Part shown: positions 55,045-64,000 of the stretch, in pieces
Layout: each line of letters begins with the position of its first letter
Position numbering within the stretch: the stretch's first letter is position 1
NCBI RefSeq assembly: GCF_014647195.1
Contig: NZ_BMOS01000010.1
Location: 69,708-133,707 of the forward strand
Reading direction: 5' to 3'
DNA length: 64,000 bases
Origin: Oceanobacillus indicireducens
Lineage (GTDB): Bacteria; Bacillota; Bacilli; Bacillales; Amphibacillaceae
Translations under genes and position numbers: made by a program
The notes under the pieces: generated by a model
The model's database searches: none
The model's input: the letters and a program-made list of their open reading frames with translations, nothing else
What the model was told of the DNA's origin: nothing

Positions 55045-56967
55045 ATGATTTTAATGCAAATGAATGGACTTTCGAAATCCTTTGGTTCGGAAACCATTTT
55101 ATCAAATGTAAAACTTGAAATTAAAGATCTTGATCGAATAGCAATTGTTGGGAGAAACGGGGCTGGAAAATCTACTTTATTAAAAATAATGGCCGGCGAA
55201 CTTTCTTATGATACCGGGGAACTTATTAAGCCGAAAGAACTTACAATCGGTTACCTTTCACAACATATGGAATTAAAATCCGGCAAGACAATCTGGAATG
55301 AGCTTGTCACCGTATTCGACCATTTAAAAAAACAAGAAGAAAATTTACGGAAGATAGAAGAGAAATTGCAGGATACTGAGAAGCTTTCAAATGATGAATA
55401 TCAAAGTTTACTATCGGAATATGATCGCCTGCAGCACGCTTACCAGACCGGTGGCGGCTATACGTATGAAGCTGAGATTAAGGCAGTATTGAATGGACTT
55501 AATTTCCAGGATTATGATTACCATACAATGATTAGTGAACTTAGTGGCGGCCAAAAAACAAGGCTCGCTCTCGGCAAGCTGCTCCTGCAAAAGCCACAAC
55601 TCCTGCTTCTTGATGAACCGACCAACCATTTAGATATTGAAACATTAGGCTGGCTCGAATCCTATTTAAGCGGGTATCCAGGAGCAGTTGTCATTGTTTC
55701 CCATGATCGCTACTTCCTTGATAAAACCGTATCCCTCGTCTATGAAATTTCAAGACATGAGACGAAGAAATATCACGGGACATATAGTAAATTTCTCGAA
55801 CAAAAAGCAGCCGACTACGAACGGGAACGGAAAGAATTTGAAAAGCAGCAAACAGAAATAAAACGGATGGAAGATTTCGTCCAACGTAATATCGCCCGTG
55901 CCTCTACTACGAAACGGGCGCAAAGCAGACGGAAACAGCTTGAACGAATGGAACGAGTGAACAGACCGCTTGGAGACGAGGCTTCTATGTCCTTCTCTTT
56001 CGATATAGAAAGAAGAAGTGGAAATGATGTCTTGAAAATAGAAGACCTTTCCCTCCGCTATCCGGATGAAGATGAATATACCTTCAAGCAAGCAAACCTC
56101 CGCCTCACCCGCGGCGAACGGGTTGTCCTTATTGGACCGAACGGGGTTGGTAAAACGAGTTTACTTAAGATTCTTATCGGCAAGCTCCAGGCAACGAACG
56201 GGTCCTTTGAACTGGGGACAAATGTGAAAATCGGCTACTATGATCAGGAACAGGCGAATCTTTCCTCCAATAAAACAGTCCTGCAGGAATTATGGGATGA
56301 ATACCCGCTTGTAATGGAAAAAGATATCCGCACGGTACTAGGCAATTTCTTATTTAGTGGAGATGACGTTTTAAAAACGGTCGATCAGTTAAGTGGTGGA
56401 GAGAAAGCGAGGCTCGCCCTGGCAAAACTAATGATGCAAAAGGCTAACCTGCTTATACTTGATGAGCCGACAAACCATCTGGACATCGACAGTAAGGAAG
56501 TGCTGGAAGCAGCATTAATGGACTATCCTGGTACAATCCTCTTTGTTTCCCATGACCGTTATTTCATTAATCGCATTACAGACCAAGTCGCGAAAATGAG
56601 CAAGAACGGGATTAAAGTATACCTAGGGGACTATGATTACTATCTTGAAAAAATAGAAGAAGAAAAAGAGTTCATTAAACTTTCCAAGGAAAAAACGGAC
56701 AAGCCAAAGATCGATAACAGACGCAGGAGCTTTCAGGAAGAAAAACAGCTGCAAAGTGAGAACAGAAGAAAAGAAAGAAAAATAGCCCAGCTTGAAGTAG
56801 CAATTGAAGAAAAAGAATTGGATATCGCAAGGCTCGAGGAGGAAATGACGAAACCTGAAGTCTTCCAAGATCATGAAAAAGCATTAGAATTAACGAAAAA
56901 AGTTGATGGGATGAATCAAGAATTGGAAAAACTAATGGAAGAATGGGCCAATTTACAAGATGGATAG
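55045..56967 (+). CDS. ABC-F family ATPase (YdiF-like)
   Basis: The 640-residue protein has two ATP-binding cassettes without membrane parts: GRNGAGKST and LSGGQKTRLALG, then GPNGVGKTS and LSGGEKARLALA. A charged linker lies between (about 245-300), and a coiled coil forms the last ~90 residues. This is the ABC-F translation-factor layout, and with rex next door it is probably the YdiF orthologue. These proteins act at the ribosomal E site. Confidence 0.93.
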   Translation: MILMQMNGLSKSFGSETILSNVKLEIKDLDRIAIVGRNGAGKSTLLKIMAGELSYDTGELIKPKELTIGYLSQHMELKSGKTIWNELVTVFDHLKKQEENLRKIEEKLQDTEKLSNDEYQSLLSEYDRLQHAYQTGGGYTYEAEIKAVLNGLNFQDYDYHTMISELSGGQKTRLALGKLLLQKPQLLLLDEPTNHLDIETLGWLESYLSGYPGAVVIVSHDRYFLDKTVSLVYEISRHETKKYHGTYSKFLEQKAADYERERKEFEKQQTEIKRMEDFVQRNIARASTTKRAQSRRKQLERMERVNRPLGDEASMSFSFDIERRSGNDVLKIEDLSLRYPDEDEYTFKQANLRLTRGERVVLIGPNGVGKTSLLKILIGKLQATNGSFELGTNVKIGYYDQEQANLSSNKTVLQELWDEYPLVMEKDIRTVLGNFLFSGDDVLKTVDQLSGGEKARLALAKLMMQKANLLILDEPTNHLDIDSKEVLEAALMDYPGTILFVSHDRYFINRITDQVAKMSKNGIKVYLGDYDYYLEKIEEEKEFIKLSKEKTDKPKIDNRRRSFQEEKQLQSENRRKERKIAQLEVAIEEKELDIARLEEEMTKPEVFQDHEKALELTKKVDGMNQELEKLMEEWANLQDG

Positions 56968-56985
56968 AAACTGGAGGTTGGCCTT

Positions 56986-58317
56986 ATGACAATAGCAATA
57001 ACGACACTTATTATTCTTATTTTAATTAACGCATTTTTTGCCGCTTCTGAAATTGCATTAATCGGATTGAATGATAATAAAGTAAAACAGCAAGCAGAAG
57101 CTGGGCATAAGAAATTTATCCTGTTATTTAATTTAATCTCTGAACCGAGCCGTTTTTTAAGCACGATTCAAATTGGGATTACAATGGCAGGCTTTCTTGC
57201 CAGTGCCTTTGCGGCCGATTTCTTCGCAGGCCCACTTACCGCATGGTTGAATACACTCGGTTTACCGCTTCCCTATTCGACATTAAACACCGTGAGTGTC
57301 ATCCTGATTACGATGCTTTTATCTTACTTTACGCTCGTTCTCGGTGAACTTGTACCGAAGAAGCTTGCCCTGCAGAAATCGGAACAAATATCTCTTGCGG
57401 TGGCGAGACCATTGACCGGCTTATTTACGATTTTTTCTCCCCTTGTAAAATTCCTTACCTTTTCAACGAATGGGTTTGTTCGCCTCTTAGGTGCTGACCC
57501 GCATGCTAAGGATGAGGATATTACCGAGGAAGAGATTCGTATGATGGTCGATGTCGGGGGTGAACGTGGTACAATTCAACGGTTAGAAAAAGCGATGATT
57601 AACCGGATTTTTGAGTTCAATGATAAAAGTGTCTCAAATATCATTACCCACCGGATTGACATGGCAGCCCTACCAGTTGAGGCCACATTAGAGGAAACAA
57701 TAAAGGAGATTAATGAGCACCCATACAGCAGATTACCTATTTATGATGGGGATGTGGATAACATTATCGGCATCCTGCATGTGAAAGACCTATTCCGCTA
57801 TCTTGATCAATTCAGTCACACGGATTTTTCTTTAAAAAAAGTCATGCGGAAACCGTATTTCGTCATTGAAACACGCAAGATTGATGAATTGTTTGCCAGT
57901 ATGAAAAAACAAAATATCCATATTGCGATTGTCCTCGATGAATACGGTGGGACAGAAGGTTTAGTAACGATCGAGGATATTATTGAAGAAATCGTCGGAG
58001 AAATTTCAAGTGAAGACATTCTTTTCCACACACAGTTAGGAGCAAACGAAGAATTCCAAGAAATCGGTACGAATGAGTATGTAGTTAAAGGTACAATCGG
58101 CTTATACCAATTGGATGAAATGCTTGCCATCGGATTACCAATTCATGAGTTTGATACATTAAATGGATTTCTTATCCATGAACTTGGACATATACCATCC
58201 TCTGATGAGGAAGTTGTCATCCCTTATAACAAAGCTGAATTTAAAGCGACGAAAATAGGTGAAAATCGGATTGAAGAAGTGTTTATTACGATGCAAACAA
58301 CTACGAGAAAGAGTTAA
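56986..58317 (+). CDS. CNNM/CorC-type membrane protein with CBS domains
   Basis: The 443-residue protein has a DUF21/CNNM membrane domain with three to four helices (residues 1-190: INAFFAASEIALIGLND, LVLGELVPKKLALQKSE), a pair of CBS domains (~205-335, with LPIYDGDVDNIIGILHVKDL and DEYGGTEGLVTIEDIIEEIV) and a C-terminal CorC_HlyC domain (~355-435). Members are linked to magnesium export or homeostasis. GGAGG precedes the ATG, 18 bp after the ABC-F gene. Confidence 0.92.
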   Translation: MTIAITTLIILILINAFFAASEIALIGLNDNKVKQQAEAGHKKFILLFNLISEPSRFLSTIQIGITMAGFLASAFAADFFAGPLTAWLNTLGLPLPYSTLNTVSVILITMLLSYFTLVLGELVPKKLALQKSEQISLAVARPLTGLFTIFSPLVKFLTFSTNGFVRLLGADPHAKDEDITEEEIRMMVDVGGERGTIQRLEKAMINRIFEFNDKSVSNIITHRIDMAALPVEATLEETIKEINEHPYSRLPIYDGDVDNIIGILHVKDLFRYLDQFSHTDFSLKKVMRKPYFVIETRKIDELFASMKKQNIHIAIVLDEYGGTEGLVTIEDIIEEIVGEISSEDILFHTQLGANEEFQEIGTNEYVVKGTIGLYQLDEMLAIGLPIHEFDTLNGFLIHELGHIPSSDEEVVIPYNKAEFKATKIGENRIEEVFITMQTTTRKS

Positions 58318-58356
58318 AAAACAATTCTTCTTCGTTTTCCTGCCACCTATGAATTA

Positions 58357-58393
58357 AAAAATGAGCACTCTCTTGGAGAGTGCTCATTTTTTA
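58357..58393. terminator. Bidirectional terminator
   Basis: AAAATGAGCACTCTC pairs with GAGAGTGCTCATTTT, giving T-runs on both strands between converging genes. Confidence 0.93.
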
Positions 58394-59572
58394 TTTAAAT
58401 AAATAATCATTCTGTATCGTATATTCCACAGCAATCCGGTAAATGAGTCCCACTCCAAGCATTGTTGCCATCACGGAACTTCCACCATAACTAATGAGTG
58501 GCAATGGAATACCTGTTACTGGCATAACCCCGATTGTCATACCAATGTTCTGAAACACATGGACAAGTATCAAACTCAAGAAGCCAAAACAGAAATACGA
58601 AGCGAAAGAAACAAACTTATACATATTTAAGCCCAGTGTTACGAGCTTATAAAGCAATAGAAAGTATAAAAGAATCACAAAAGAACCGCCAATAAATCCG
58701 AATGTCTCTCCGATGATGGAGAAAATAAAATCAGTCTGTGCTTCCGGATAATATACTTCGGCCCCGCCAAGACCTTTCCCTGTTAATTGTCCAGAACCAA
58801 GTCCCATATAGGCCCGGTCAAAATGCCAGTTGGCCGATTCAGTTGACTGGGTAGGATCAAACCACGTCAGAATACGGTCGATTTGATAATGTCTGCTCGG
58901 ACCTGCAATCAATTTAGCTAGTGCCGGAAATTGTACGATAAAGATAAGTAAACCACTTAAAAATGTACCAACAATCGCTACTAGACTAAGAATGATCTTC
59001 CAGCTGATACCAGCAAAAATGATCATCATCCCGAGAATGAATAAATAAACCATCGCTGTACCAAAGTCGGGTTGCAACATAATCAAGCCGACTGGAAGCA
59101 GCGTAACCCCAACCATTTTCAGTAAGAGCATCGTATCTGACTTTATCGTGCTCTCTTCAAATTTTTGCTTATGTTTACTAATCACAACCGATAAATATAA
59201 TATCGTCGTCAATTTAACGAATTCAGCCGGTTGAATGGATACTCCTGGTATTACTGCGTTGAACCAGCTTTTCGCACCATTTACCGAATAAGCGATGGAA
59301 GATGGGCTCACATATAAAATAACTAATGCTAAAATACCAGCAGCATATATATATACGGCACCCTTATACAATTGTTCCATATCCAAAAATTGTACCGATA
59401 CAGCAAACAGTAGTCCTACAGAGAACCAGACAATCTGCTTCATAACAAAATTCTCTTCTGCATATTGTTCAAACTGAGCTGCATTGTATATCGCAATAAG
59501 ACTTGTCACCATAAATAAAACGATTAAAATCAATAAATCGGCTTGCACAAAATAGGACTGTTTTTTTGTCAT
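58391..59572 (-). CDS. RodA/FtsW-family (SEDS) peptidoglycan glycosyltransferase
   Basis: The 393-residue protein has about ten membrane helices. SEDS motifs are clear: PAEFVKLTTILYLS, QPDFGTAMVYLFI, the long outer loop with WFDPTQ and EAQTDFIFSIIGE (holding the catalytic aspartate of RodA), and GIPLPLISYGGSS. I judge it RodA-like (lateral wall growth) rather than FtsW from the short termini, but this is not certain. No partner class B PBP gene adjoins. Confidence 0.9.
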   Translation of the reverse strand: MTKKQSYFVQADLLILIVLFMVTSLIAIYNAAQFEQYAEENFVMKQIVWFSVGLLFAVSVQFLDMEQLYKGAVYIYAAGILALVILYVSPSSIAYSVNGAKSWFNAVIPGVSIQPAEFVKLTTILYLSVVISKHKQKFEESTIKSDTMLLLKMVGVTLLPVGLIMLQPDFGTAMVYLFILGMMIIFAGISWKIILSLVAIVGTFLSGLLIFIVQFPALAKLIAGPSRHYQIDRILTWFDPTQSTESANWHFDRAYMGLGSGQLTGKGLGGAEVYYPEAQTDFIFSIIGETFGFIGGSFVILLYFLLLYKLVTLGLNMYKFVSFASYFCFGFLSLILVHVFQNIGMTIGVMPVTGIPLPLISYGGSSVMATMLGVGLIYRIAVEYTIQNDYLFK

Positions 59573-59619
59573 AGCTGCTTCACCATACTTCTTTTCTAAA
59601 ATCTATCTTTCCCCAACTA

Positions 59620-59779
59620 TTATCCACACACTTTTGAAAGAATAAAGTTGTTCACAATGGTCATCAACAAAGCCATCCACATTATCCACAAAAAATATGC
59701 TTTTTTATCCTGTTTTTATTCACAATACGAACAGCGTCATACAAAGGTTTCAACATTATATCCACAAGGCTGTGAATAA
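59620..59779. promoter_or_regulatory. Cluster of DnaA boxes
   Basis: In 160 bp there are four perfect DnaA boxes TTATNCACA: 59620-59628, 59682-59690 and 59716-59724 (plus), and 59771-59779 (minus). One-mismatch sites lie at 59648 (TTGTTCACA) and about 59758. The ~250-bp gap between tsaD and the SEDS gene has no other visible feature. B. subtilis has a DnaA-box cluster next to gcp (tsaD), from memory. Confidence 0.8.
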
Positions 59780-59849
59780 GAGCGAGTAAACTCCACAGTT
59801 GGTTGGGGATTTCTCTCTTGTTATATAAGCTCGAGAGAGGGATTGGCGT

Positions 59850-60776
59850 TCAAATCAAGGCAGTCCCGCTACATAACGATAACGGTGGAATTAATAGTGG
59901 AATTTCTGCTCGTTCGAACTGGGTTTGCATTTCTGCACGCAAGCCACGGTTTGCTGCAACCCCGCCTGCGACAATTACTTGCTTCACGTTTTTTTCCTTG
60001 GCAGCACGCAATGTTTTTGTGGTTAACACTTCAATCACACTCGCCTGAAAGCTTGCTGCAATATCCTCTTTCTTTAATGTTTCTCCGCGTTGTTTCGCAT
60101 TGTGAATCTTGTTGATAACAGCAGATTTTAATCCACTGAAACTGAAATCATAGCTGTCCTCACTGAGCCACGCCCGCGGGAAATCGATTGTTTCCTCCCC
60201 TAGAGCAGCTAACCGGTCGATCTCTGGCCCGCCTGGATATGGTAAATCCAACATTCTTGCAACCTTATCATAAGCTTCTCCAGCGGCGTCATCGAGTGTC
60301 TCGCCAATCAGTTTAAAATCGCCATGTTCCTTCATTAAAACAAGTTCTGTATGACCACCAGAAACGATTAAGGCAAGCAATGGAAATTCAAATTCCCGCT
60401 CGAATCGATTCGCATAAATATGTCCCGCAATATGCTGGACCCCGACTAAAGGCTTTTGTTTCGCAAAGGCAAGTGCTTTTGCAGTATTGACACCTACAAG
60501 CAAGGCACCGACAAGTCCAGGCCCTTCCGTTACTGCAATTGCATCAATATCCTCCCATTCCACTTTCGCTTCTTCAATCGCTTCTTCAAGTACCATCGTC
60601 ATCTGTTCCACATGATGGCGAGAAGCTATCTCTGGGACAACTCCACCGAAACGTTTATGGCTTTCAATTTGAGAAGCAACAACGTCTGAAAGTATTTCCG
60701 TCCCATTCTTTACTAAAGCAACCGCAGTTTCGTCACAGCTCGTCTCGATACCTAAGATAATTTTATCATTTTTCAT
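59850..60776 (-). CDS. tsaD: tRNA N6-adenosine threonylcarbamoyltransferase TsaD, 3' end damaged
   Basis: TsaD transfers the threonylcarbamoyl group to A37 of ANN-reading tRNAs. The frame has [15 protein letters not shown], the metal-binding [20 protein letters not shown] and [15 protein letters not shown], but ends at residue ~308 as [15 protein letters not shown]. The normal LC(T/S)DNAAMIAAAG motif, with the last metal ligand (Asp), is missing. One phase over, the normal C-terminus [15 protein letters not shown] remains, ending at TAA 59821. A deletion of roughly 20 codons that shifted the frame explains this. Start: ATG 60776, overlapping the rimI stop. Confidence 0.88.
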   Translation of the reverse strand: MKNDKIILGIETSCDETAVALVKNGTEILSDVVASQIESHKRFGGVVPEIASRHHVEQMTMVLEEAIEEAKVEWEDIDAIAVTEGPGLVGALLVGVNTAKALAFAKQKPLVGVQHIAGHIYANRFEREFEFPLLALIVSGGHTELVLMKEHGDFKLIGETLDDAAGEAYDKVARMLDLPYPGGPEIDRLAALGEETIDFPRAWLSEDSYDFSFSGLKSAVINKIHNAKQRGETLKKEDIAASFQASVIEVLTTKTLRAAKEKNVKQVIVAGGVAANRGLRAEMQTQFERAEIPLLIPPLSLCSGTALI

Positions 60777-61222
60777 TTTAAACTCACCCACATTACAAGT
60801 GCATCTTCCTGATCATCTGTATAGTAATTCTTTCGGATGCCTCCAGGAAGAAGCCCGAATTTACGGTACATTTTTTGTGCCACTACATTGGAAACCCGCA
60901 CTTCTAACGAAAGCTGCACGGCCCCAACACGAATTGCCGTCATCATCAGGTGATGGAATAATTGTTCACCTAGCTTCTTCCCGCGATACTCAGGTAGAAT
61001 AGCAATATTTGTGATTTGTGCCTCATCAATGACAATCCACATCCCGGCATAACCGATAACCTCACCATCATAATCGACAACAAAATATAAAGCATGCCTA
61101 TTATCTGTTAATTCATGATAAAAGATATCCGATGTCCAAGGAACAGGAAAGGAAGATTTCTCTACTTCCAGTACACCGGGTACGTCTTCAATTTCCATTT
61201 TTCGTATCGTAATTTTAGTCAT
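60773..61222 (-). CDS. rimI: Ribosomal-protein-alanine N-acetyltransferase RimI
   Basis: The 149-residue GNAT protein has [20 protein letters not shown], the acetyl-CoA loop [20 protein letters not shown] and [20 protein letters not shown], as in RimI (acetylates S18). It is fourth in the thiL-tsaE-tsaB-rimI-tsaD operon and overlaps tsaB by 8 bp. Confidence 0.94.
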   Translation of the reverse strand: MTKITIRKMEIEDVPGVLEVEKSSFPVPWTSDIFYHELTDNRHALYFVVDYDGEVIGYAGMWIVIDEAQITNIAILPEYRGKKLGEQLFHHLMMTAIRVGAVQLSLEVRVSNVVAQKMYRKFGLLPGGIRKNYYTDDQEDALVMWVSLK

Positions 61223-61922
61223 TGCTTTCTTTTTCCTTTTGTTGTTTTAACCAGTTCGCTTCCGCCTCGGCCAAACGTAAGTAATTCGGTGCAAGTCCAT
61301 GAATATTATCCGGCTCCATCGTCATACTTGCAAGGCCAAGATGGGCTGGATTAGTTATATGGTAAGGACCTTCTGGAATCACAGCTAGCTCGCCCATTGT
61401 TTCTATAATTTGTTCTTTAAATGCCGAAACATCTGGACTTAAAAATAATACAGATTTACCTTTTTCCTTTAAATCTTCCAGGATATTTACAAATGGGGTG
61501 TTCTGATCAGGAACGGGATTCGTTATGTTTCCGCCCTCCCATTCATAAATTCCTGTATAAACAAGCCCCCTGCGCGCATCAAAAAACGGGCAAACTAACC
61601 CGTCAAAAAAACGCCCCTGGTAACTGAGTGCCTCTAGACTTGAAACACCAACAACAGGAGTCCCAAGCGCCCAGGCAAGTGTCTTTGCCGTTGTTAGGCC
61701 AATTCGTACTCCAGTGTAAGAGCCCGGACCTTTCGCAACGGCTATCCGGTCTAATTCTTCGACACGCATCCCCACTTCTGCCATCAACTTATCAATTGCT
61801 GGCATTAACCGAACCGAGTGGTTTTTCGTCAAATTTGTCATGATTTGCCCAATCACCTGATCGTTTTTCATGATGGCAACGCCGAGGACATGATTTGATG
61901 TATCAATGACAAGTAAATTCAT
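61215..61922 (-). CDS. tsaB: TsaB, partner of TsaD
   Basis: The 235-residue protein has the ASKHA phosphate loop LLVIDTSNHVLGVAI, then KGPGSYTGVRIGLTTAK and ALGTPVVGVSSLEAL. TsaB is an inactive TsaD-like scaffold that with TsaD and TsaE carries out the last step of t6A synthesis. Intact, 13 bp after tsaE. Confidence 0.94.
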   Translation of the reverse strand: MNLLVIDTSNHVLGVAIMKNDQVIGQIMTNLTKNHSVRLMPAIDKLMAEVGMRVEELDRIAVAKGPGSYTGVRIGLTTAKTLAWALGTPVVGVSSLEALSYQGRFFDGLVCPFFDARRGLVYTGIYEWEGGNITNPVPDQNTPFVNILEDLKEKGKSVLFLSPDVSAFKEQIIETMGELAVIPEGPYHITNPAHLGLASMTMEPDNIHGLAPNYLRLAEAEANWLKQQKEKESND

Positions 61923-61935
61923 ATTTTGGTTACCC

Positions 61936-62403
61936 CTAATCCTTCATCTCATGTAAGATGCTACTATAATGATCACCAAACGCTTTTAACTTCAATTTCC
62001 TTGTTTGGTCATCATCCGTATATTCAATATTAATTTCCAAGCGTTCTTCAGGTAAATAGTCTTCAATAAACTTCGCCCATTCAACAACAGAAACGCCGTC
62101 ACCATGAAAGTATTCCGAAAATCCGATATCTTCATCTGAATCTTCCAACCGGTATACATCCATATGATATAAAGGAATTCTTCCCTTATATTGCTTAACG
62201 ATTGTAAATGTAGGACTGTTTACATTACGTGTAATCCCAAGTCCTTTTGCCAACCCTTTAGTAAAAGTTGTTTTTCCAGAGCCCAACTCACCTTCTAAGG
62301 TAAGTGTATCACCTGGTCGTAAAAAATTAGCGAGCTTCATCGCAATCTTTTCTGTTTCTTCATGGGAATGGGCAATTAATTCTACCACACTCAAATGTTC
62401 CAC
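61936..62403 (-). CDS. tsaE: TsaE ATPase of the t6A pathway
   Basis: The 155-residue protein has the P-loop LEGELGSGKTTFTKGLAKGL, NSPTFTIVKQY and MDVYRLED, all typical of TsaE. Its frame opens with GTG directly after the thiL stop codon; a GTG six codons in is also possible. It drives turnover of the TsaB-TsaD complex. Confidence 0.94.
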   Translation of the reverse strand: MEHLSVVELIAHSHEETEKIAMKLANFLRPGDTLTLEGELGSGKTTFTKGLAKGLGITRNVNSPTFTIVKQYKGRIPLYHMDVYRLEDSDEDIGFSEYFHGDGVSVVEWAKFIEDYLPEERLEINIEYTDDDQTRKLKLKAFGDHYSSILHEMKD

Positions 62404-63372
62404 CTACTTTAAATGTGTATATCCTTCTTTTTGCAACTTGGTCATATTCCCGTTCTTCTTAAGATATACAGCATGCTCATCTTTATTAATCACATGACCA
62501 ATTTCAGTCACTTGAAGATTTAATTTTTCCGCTGCCTGTTGAACTGTCTGCCAATCCTTTTTTGCAACCGTACCGACAAGTTCAAAATCTTCCCCACCAA
62601 AATACTTCCACTTTTCCTGAAGTCCCATGGGAAATGCAGCAAGCCCGGGATGAACGGGTATTTTTTTATCATCCAAGATAATCGAAACATGAGACGCTTC
62701 AGCAATCTCATAAGCCTCATTGCCAAGACCATCGCTTATATCATTTAATGCTAATCGCTTTATACTCCCAAGCGAACTAGCAAAAGCTATCCTAGGAACA
62801 GGAAGTTGATGTCTGTTAATGAAATACTGCCTATGGACACTCTCCAAGTCATGTTGCAAAATATATAAACCTGCCTGGGAATCACCTAACGTTCCTGTGA
62901 CAAATACAATATCATCCACTTCCGCCAGATTTCTATATCTGGCTTTCCCCTGTTCGATTTGACCAATAACTGTAACAGATAAAACAAGCTCATTACCCGA
63001 TACCGTATCACCGCCAATTAAATCAGCATTATAACGATCAGCCAAATGTTTCATTCCATTAAATATTTCACTCAGCTTCGACTCTTTCATTCTGTGCGGT
63101 ACAACAATCGAAACTAAATAATACATAGGTAACGCGCCCATTGCGGCAAGATCACTGAAATTTGCAGCCAACGCACGGTAACCTAATCGAAAAAGATCCG
63201 TCGTTTTTTCCGTAAAATGAACTCCTTCAACAAATGTATCTACAGCAATTGCAAGCTCCCCGGCTGCCTCACGGAAAACAGCGGTATCGTCTCCAATCCC
63301 CCGTTGCAAGGATGATTGCTTGTATGTTTTTTGTTTTTGTTTAATCGCTTCTATTAAGGAAAACTCGTCCAT
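62404..63372 (-). CDS. thiL: Thiamine-monophosphate kinase
   Basis: ThiL makes thiamine pyrophosphate from the monophosphate. The protein has GIGDDTAVF near residue 28, DTFVEGVHF, NFSDLAAMGALP, ISDGLGNEAYEIA and FGGEDFELVGTV, in the family order. ATG 63372 is preferred because AAAGGTG lies six bases upstream; the frame is open from a GTG at 63381. First in the operon with tsaE. Confidence 0.95.
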   Translation of the reverse strand: MDEFSLIEAIKQKQKTYKQSSLQRGIGDDTAVFREAAGELAIAVDTFVEGVHFTEKTTDLFRLGYRALAANFSDLAAMGALPMYYLVSIVVPHRMKESKLSEIFNGMKHLADRYNADLIGGDTVSGNELVLSVTVIGQIEQGKARYRNLAEVDDIVFVTGTLGDSQAGLYILQHDLESVHRQYFINRHQLPVPRIAFASSLGSIKRLALNDISDGLGNEAYEIAEASHVSIILDDKKIPVHPGLAAFPMGLQEKWKYFGGEDFELVGTVAKKDWQTVQQAAEKLNLQVTEIGHVINKDEHAVYLKKNGNMTKLQKEGYTHLK

Positions 63373-63489
63373 AGCCTTCACCTTTTCATCTATTTACATT
63401 ATCTATCATAGCAAAATACGATGTAAAAAGAAATATTCGAGATGTTTCTTACGCCCTCATTAACGATATATTTTCGATAAATTACTTAA

Positions 63490-63521
63490 AAACAAAAAAA
63501 CAAGATTTCTTATTCGAAATC
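63490..63521 (-). terminator. Terminator of the 5S-tRNA transcript
   Basis: On the minus strand GATTTC pairs with GAAATC and TTGTTTTTTTG follows, 25 bp after tRNA-Asp. Confidence 0.8.
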
Positions 63522-63544
63522 CTGTGCAAATAAACTATGTGTAA

Positions 63545-63621
63545 TGGCGGTCCGGACGGGACTCGAACCCGCGACCTCCTGCGTGACAGGCAGGCATTCT
63601 AACCAACTGAACTACCGGACC
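63545..63621 (-). tRNA. tRNA-Asp (GTC)
   Basis: On the minus strand a complete cloverleaf: acceptor GGTCCGG/CCGGACC, anticodon stem CCTGC/GCAGG around CTGTCAC (anticodon GTC), T-arm GCGGGTTCGAGTCCCGT. The CCA end is encoded. Confidence 0.97.
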
Positions 63622-63654
63622 CTAATTTTATTTTTTTAAAAAATTAAATGTTAT

Positions 63655-63719
<65 letters not shown>

Positions 63720-63732
<13 letters not shown>

Positions 63733-63920
63733 ATAGTGTAAAATATGCAATTGTGATTCATGCATAATAAAGGAATAAAGGACTGTTCGTCGTGTCTTGG
63801 GGTAATTCGGAGAAGCTTACACTCCTCAAAAAGCCTATTCAGAGATGTTTCTCAATGATGTTACGGCTTTACTCCACACCGCGATAATAGAAAATATGCA
63901 ATTATGATTCATGCATAATA
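63720..63920. repeat. Duplicated spacer with a tRNA-fMet 5' fragment
   Basis: About 50 bp recur: CTCCACCCCGCGATAG plus AAAATATGCAATTGTG (63721-63768) and CTCCACACCGCGATAA plus AAAATATGCAATTATG (from about 63873). Each includes the first ~14 bases of a tRNA-fMet gene on the minus strand. The second has no tRNA attached, so it is a relic of duplication or recombination in the rRNA-tRNA spacer. Confidence 0.7.
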
Positions 63921-63930
63921 ATTAAAATCT

Positions 63931-64000
63931 GCCTGGCAACGTCCTACTCTTGCAGAGACAAAGTCTCAACTACCATCGGCGCTGGAAAGCTTAACTGCTG
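63931..64000 (-). rRNA. 5S rRNA, 3' part
   Basis: On the minus strand GTTAAGCTTTCCAGCGCCGA, TGGTAGTTGAGACTTTG and AGAGTAGGACGTTGCCAGGC are the 3' two-thirds of a Bacillaceae 5S rRNA. The gene is cut by the window edge. An rRNA operon therefore lies to the right. Confidence 0.95.

Noticed and set aside
59620..59779. Chromosomal origin oriC
   Set aside because: DnaA boxes are present, but dnaA, dnaN and an AT-rich unwinding region are not; a regulatory cluster fits better.

Overview
The window is low-GC Gram-positive DNA, almost certainly from a Bacillaceae species. The evidence is the gene set: a CIRCE-controlled groESL operon, a T-box leader on proBA, rex next to a YdiF-type ABC-F gene, the thiL-tsaE-tsaB-rimI-tsaD operon beside 5S/tRNA genes, and strong GGAGG ribosome-binding sites. 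A halotolerant genus such as Oceanobacillus or Virgibacillus is my guess, not shown by the sequence. All CDS are named from reading the translations; no database search was run.

Region 1 (1-13.7 kb, minus strand) is an ethanolamine-utilisation (eut) microcompartment locus. In transcription order it holds a cobalamin riboswitch, an Fe-alcohol dehydrogenase (EutG-like), the two-component antiterminator pair EutV/EutW, then eutA, eutB, eutC, eutL, a BMC/Rho_N-like fusion, eutM, eutT, pduL, eutN, eutH and eutS. It probably continues past the left edge; eutE is not in view. Three leader regions (before eutG, eutV and eutA) carry the same architecture: two small hairpins with six-base loops having A at position 1 and G at position 4, the second overlapping an intrinsic terminator. 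This is the known EutV/ANTAR target, so the locus appears wired as ethanolamine -> EutW -> EutV -> antitermination, with B12 sensed by the riboswitch.

Region 2 (13.8-31 kb) holds two lipoproteins, two chemotaxis receptors, a Fic toxin with its antitoxin, a BASS transporter, proBA with a proline T-box, a ketopantoate-reductase family gene and a probable type I toxin-antitoxin locus. Between them is much decayed material: an EamA transporter, a tyrosine recombinase, an hsdS fragment, a choline-kinase-like gene with an amber codon, and an LXG toxin locus. A compact unassigned structured RNA lies at 21.63-21.74 kb.

Region 3 (31-49.8 kb) holds an ABC exporter, an ATP-grasp/M20 peptidase pair, a frameshifted alpha/beta hydrolase, an extremely Asp-rich small protein, and a thiazole/oxazole-modified microcin (TOMM) cluster at 39.95-45.82 kb: a heterocycloanthracin/sonorensin-like precursor with nine core cysteines, an RRE/E1-like partner, a YcaO cyclodehydratase and a SagB-type dehydrogenase.

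Region 4 (49.8-64 kb) is conserved core: groESL, a CPBP protease, a lipoprotein, rex, an ABC-F ATPase, a CNNM/CBS protein, a RodA-like SEDS protein, a cluster of DnaA boxes, the tsa operon (with a damaged tsaD 3' end), tRNA-Asp, tRNA-fMet and the start of a 5S rRNA gene.

Two dispersed non-coding repeat families run through the window: about eight copies or fragments of a ~155-bp element bounded by TTTAT (bcr1-like), and several GC-rich elements built on a nested-hairpin module containing ACGTCCTGTG.
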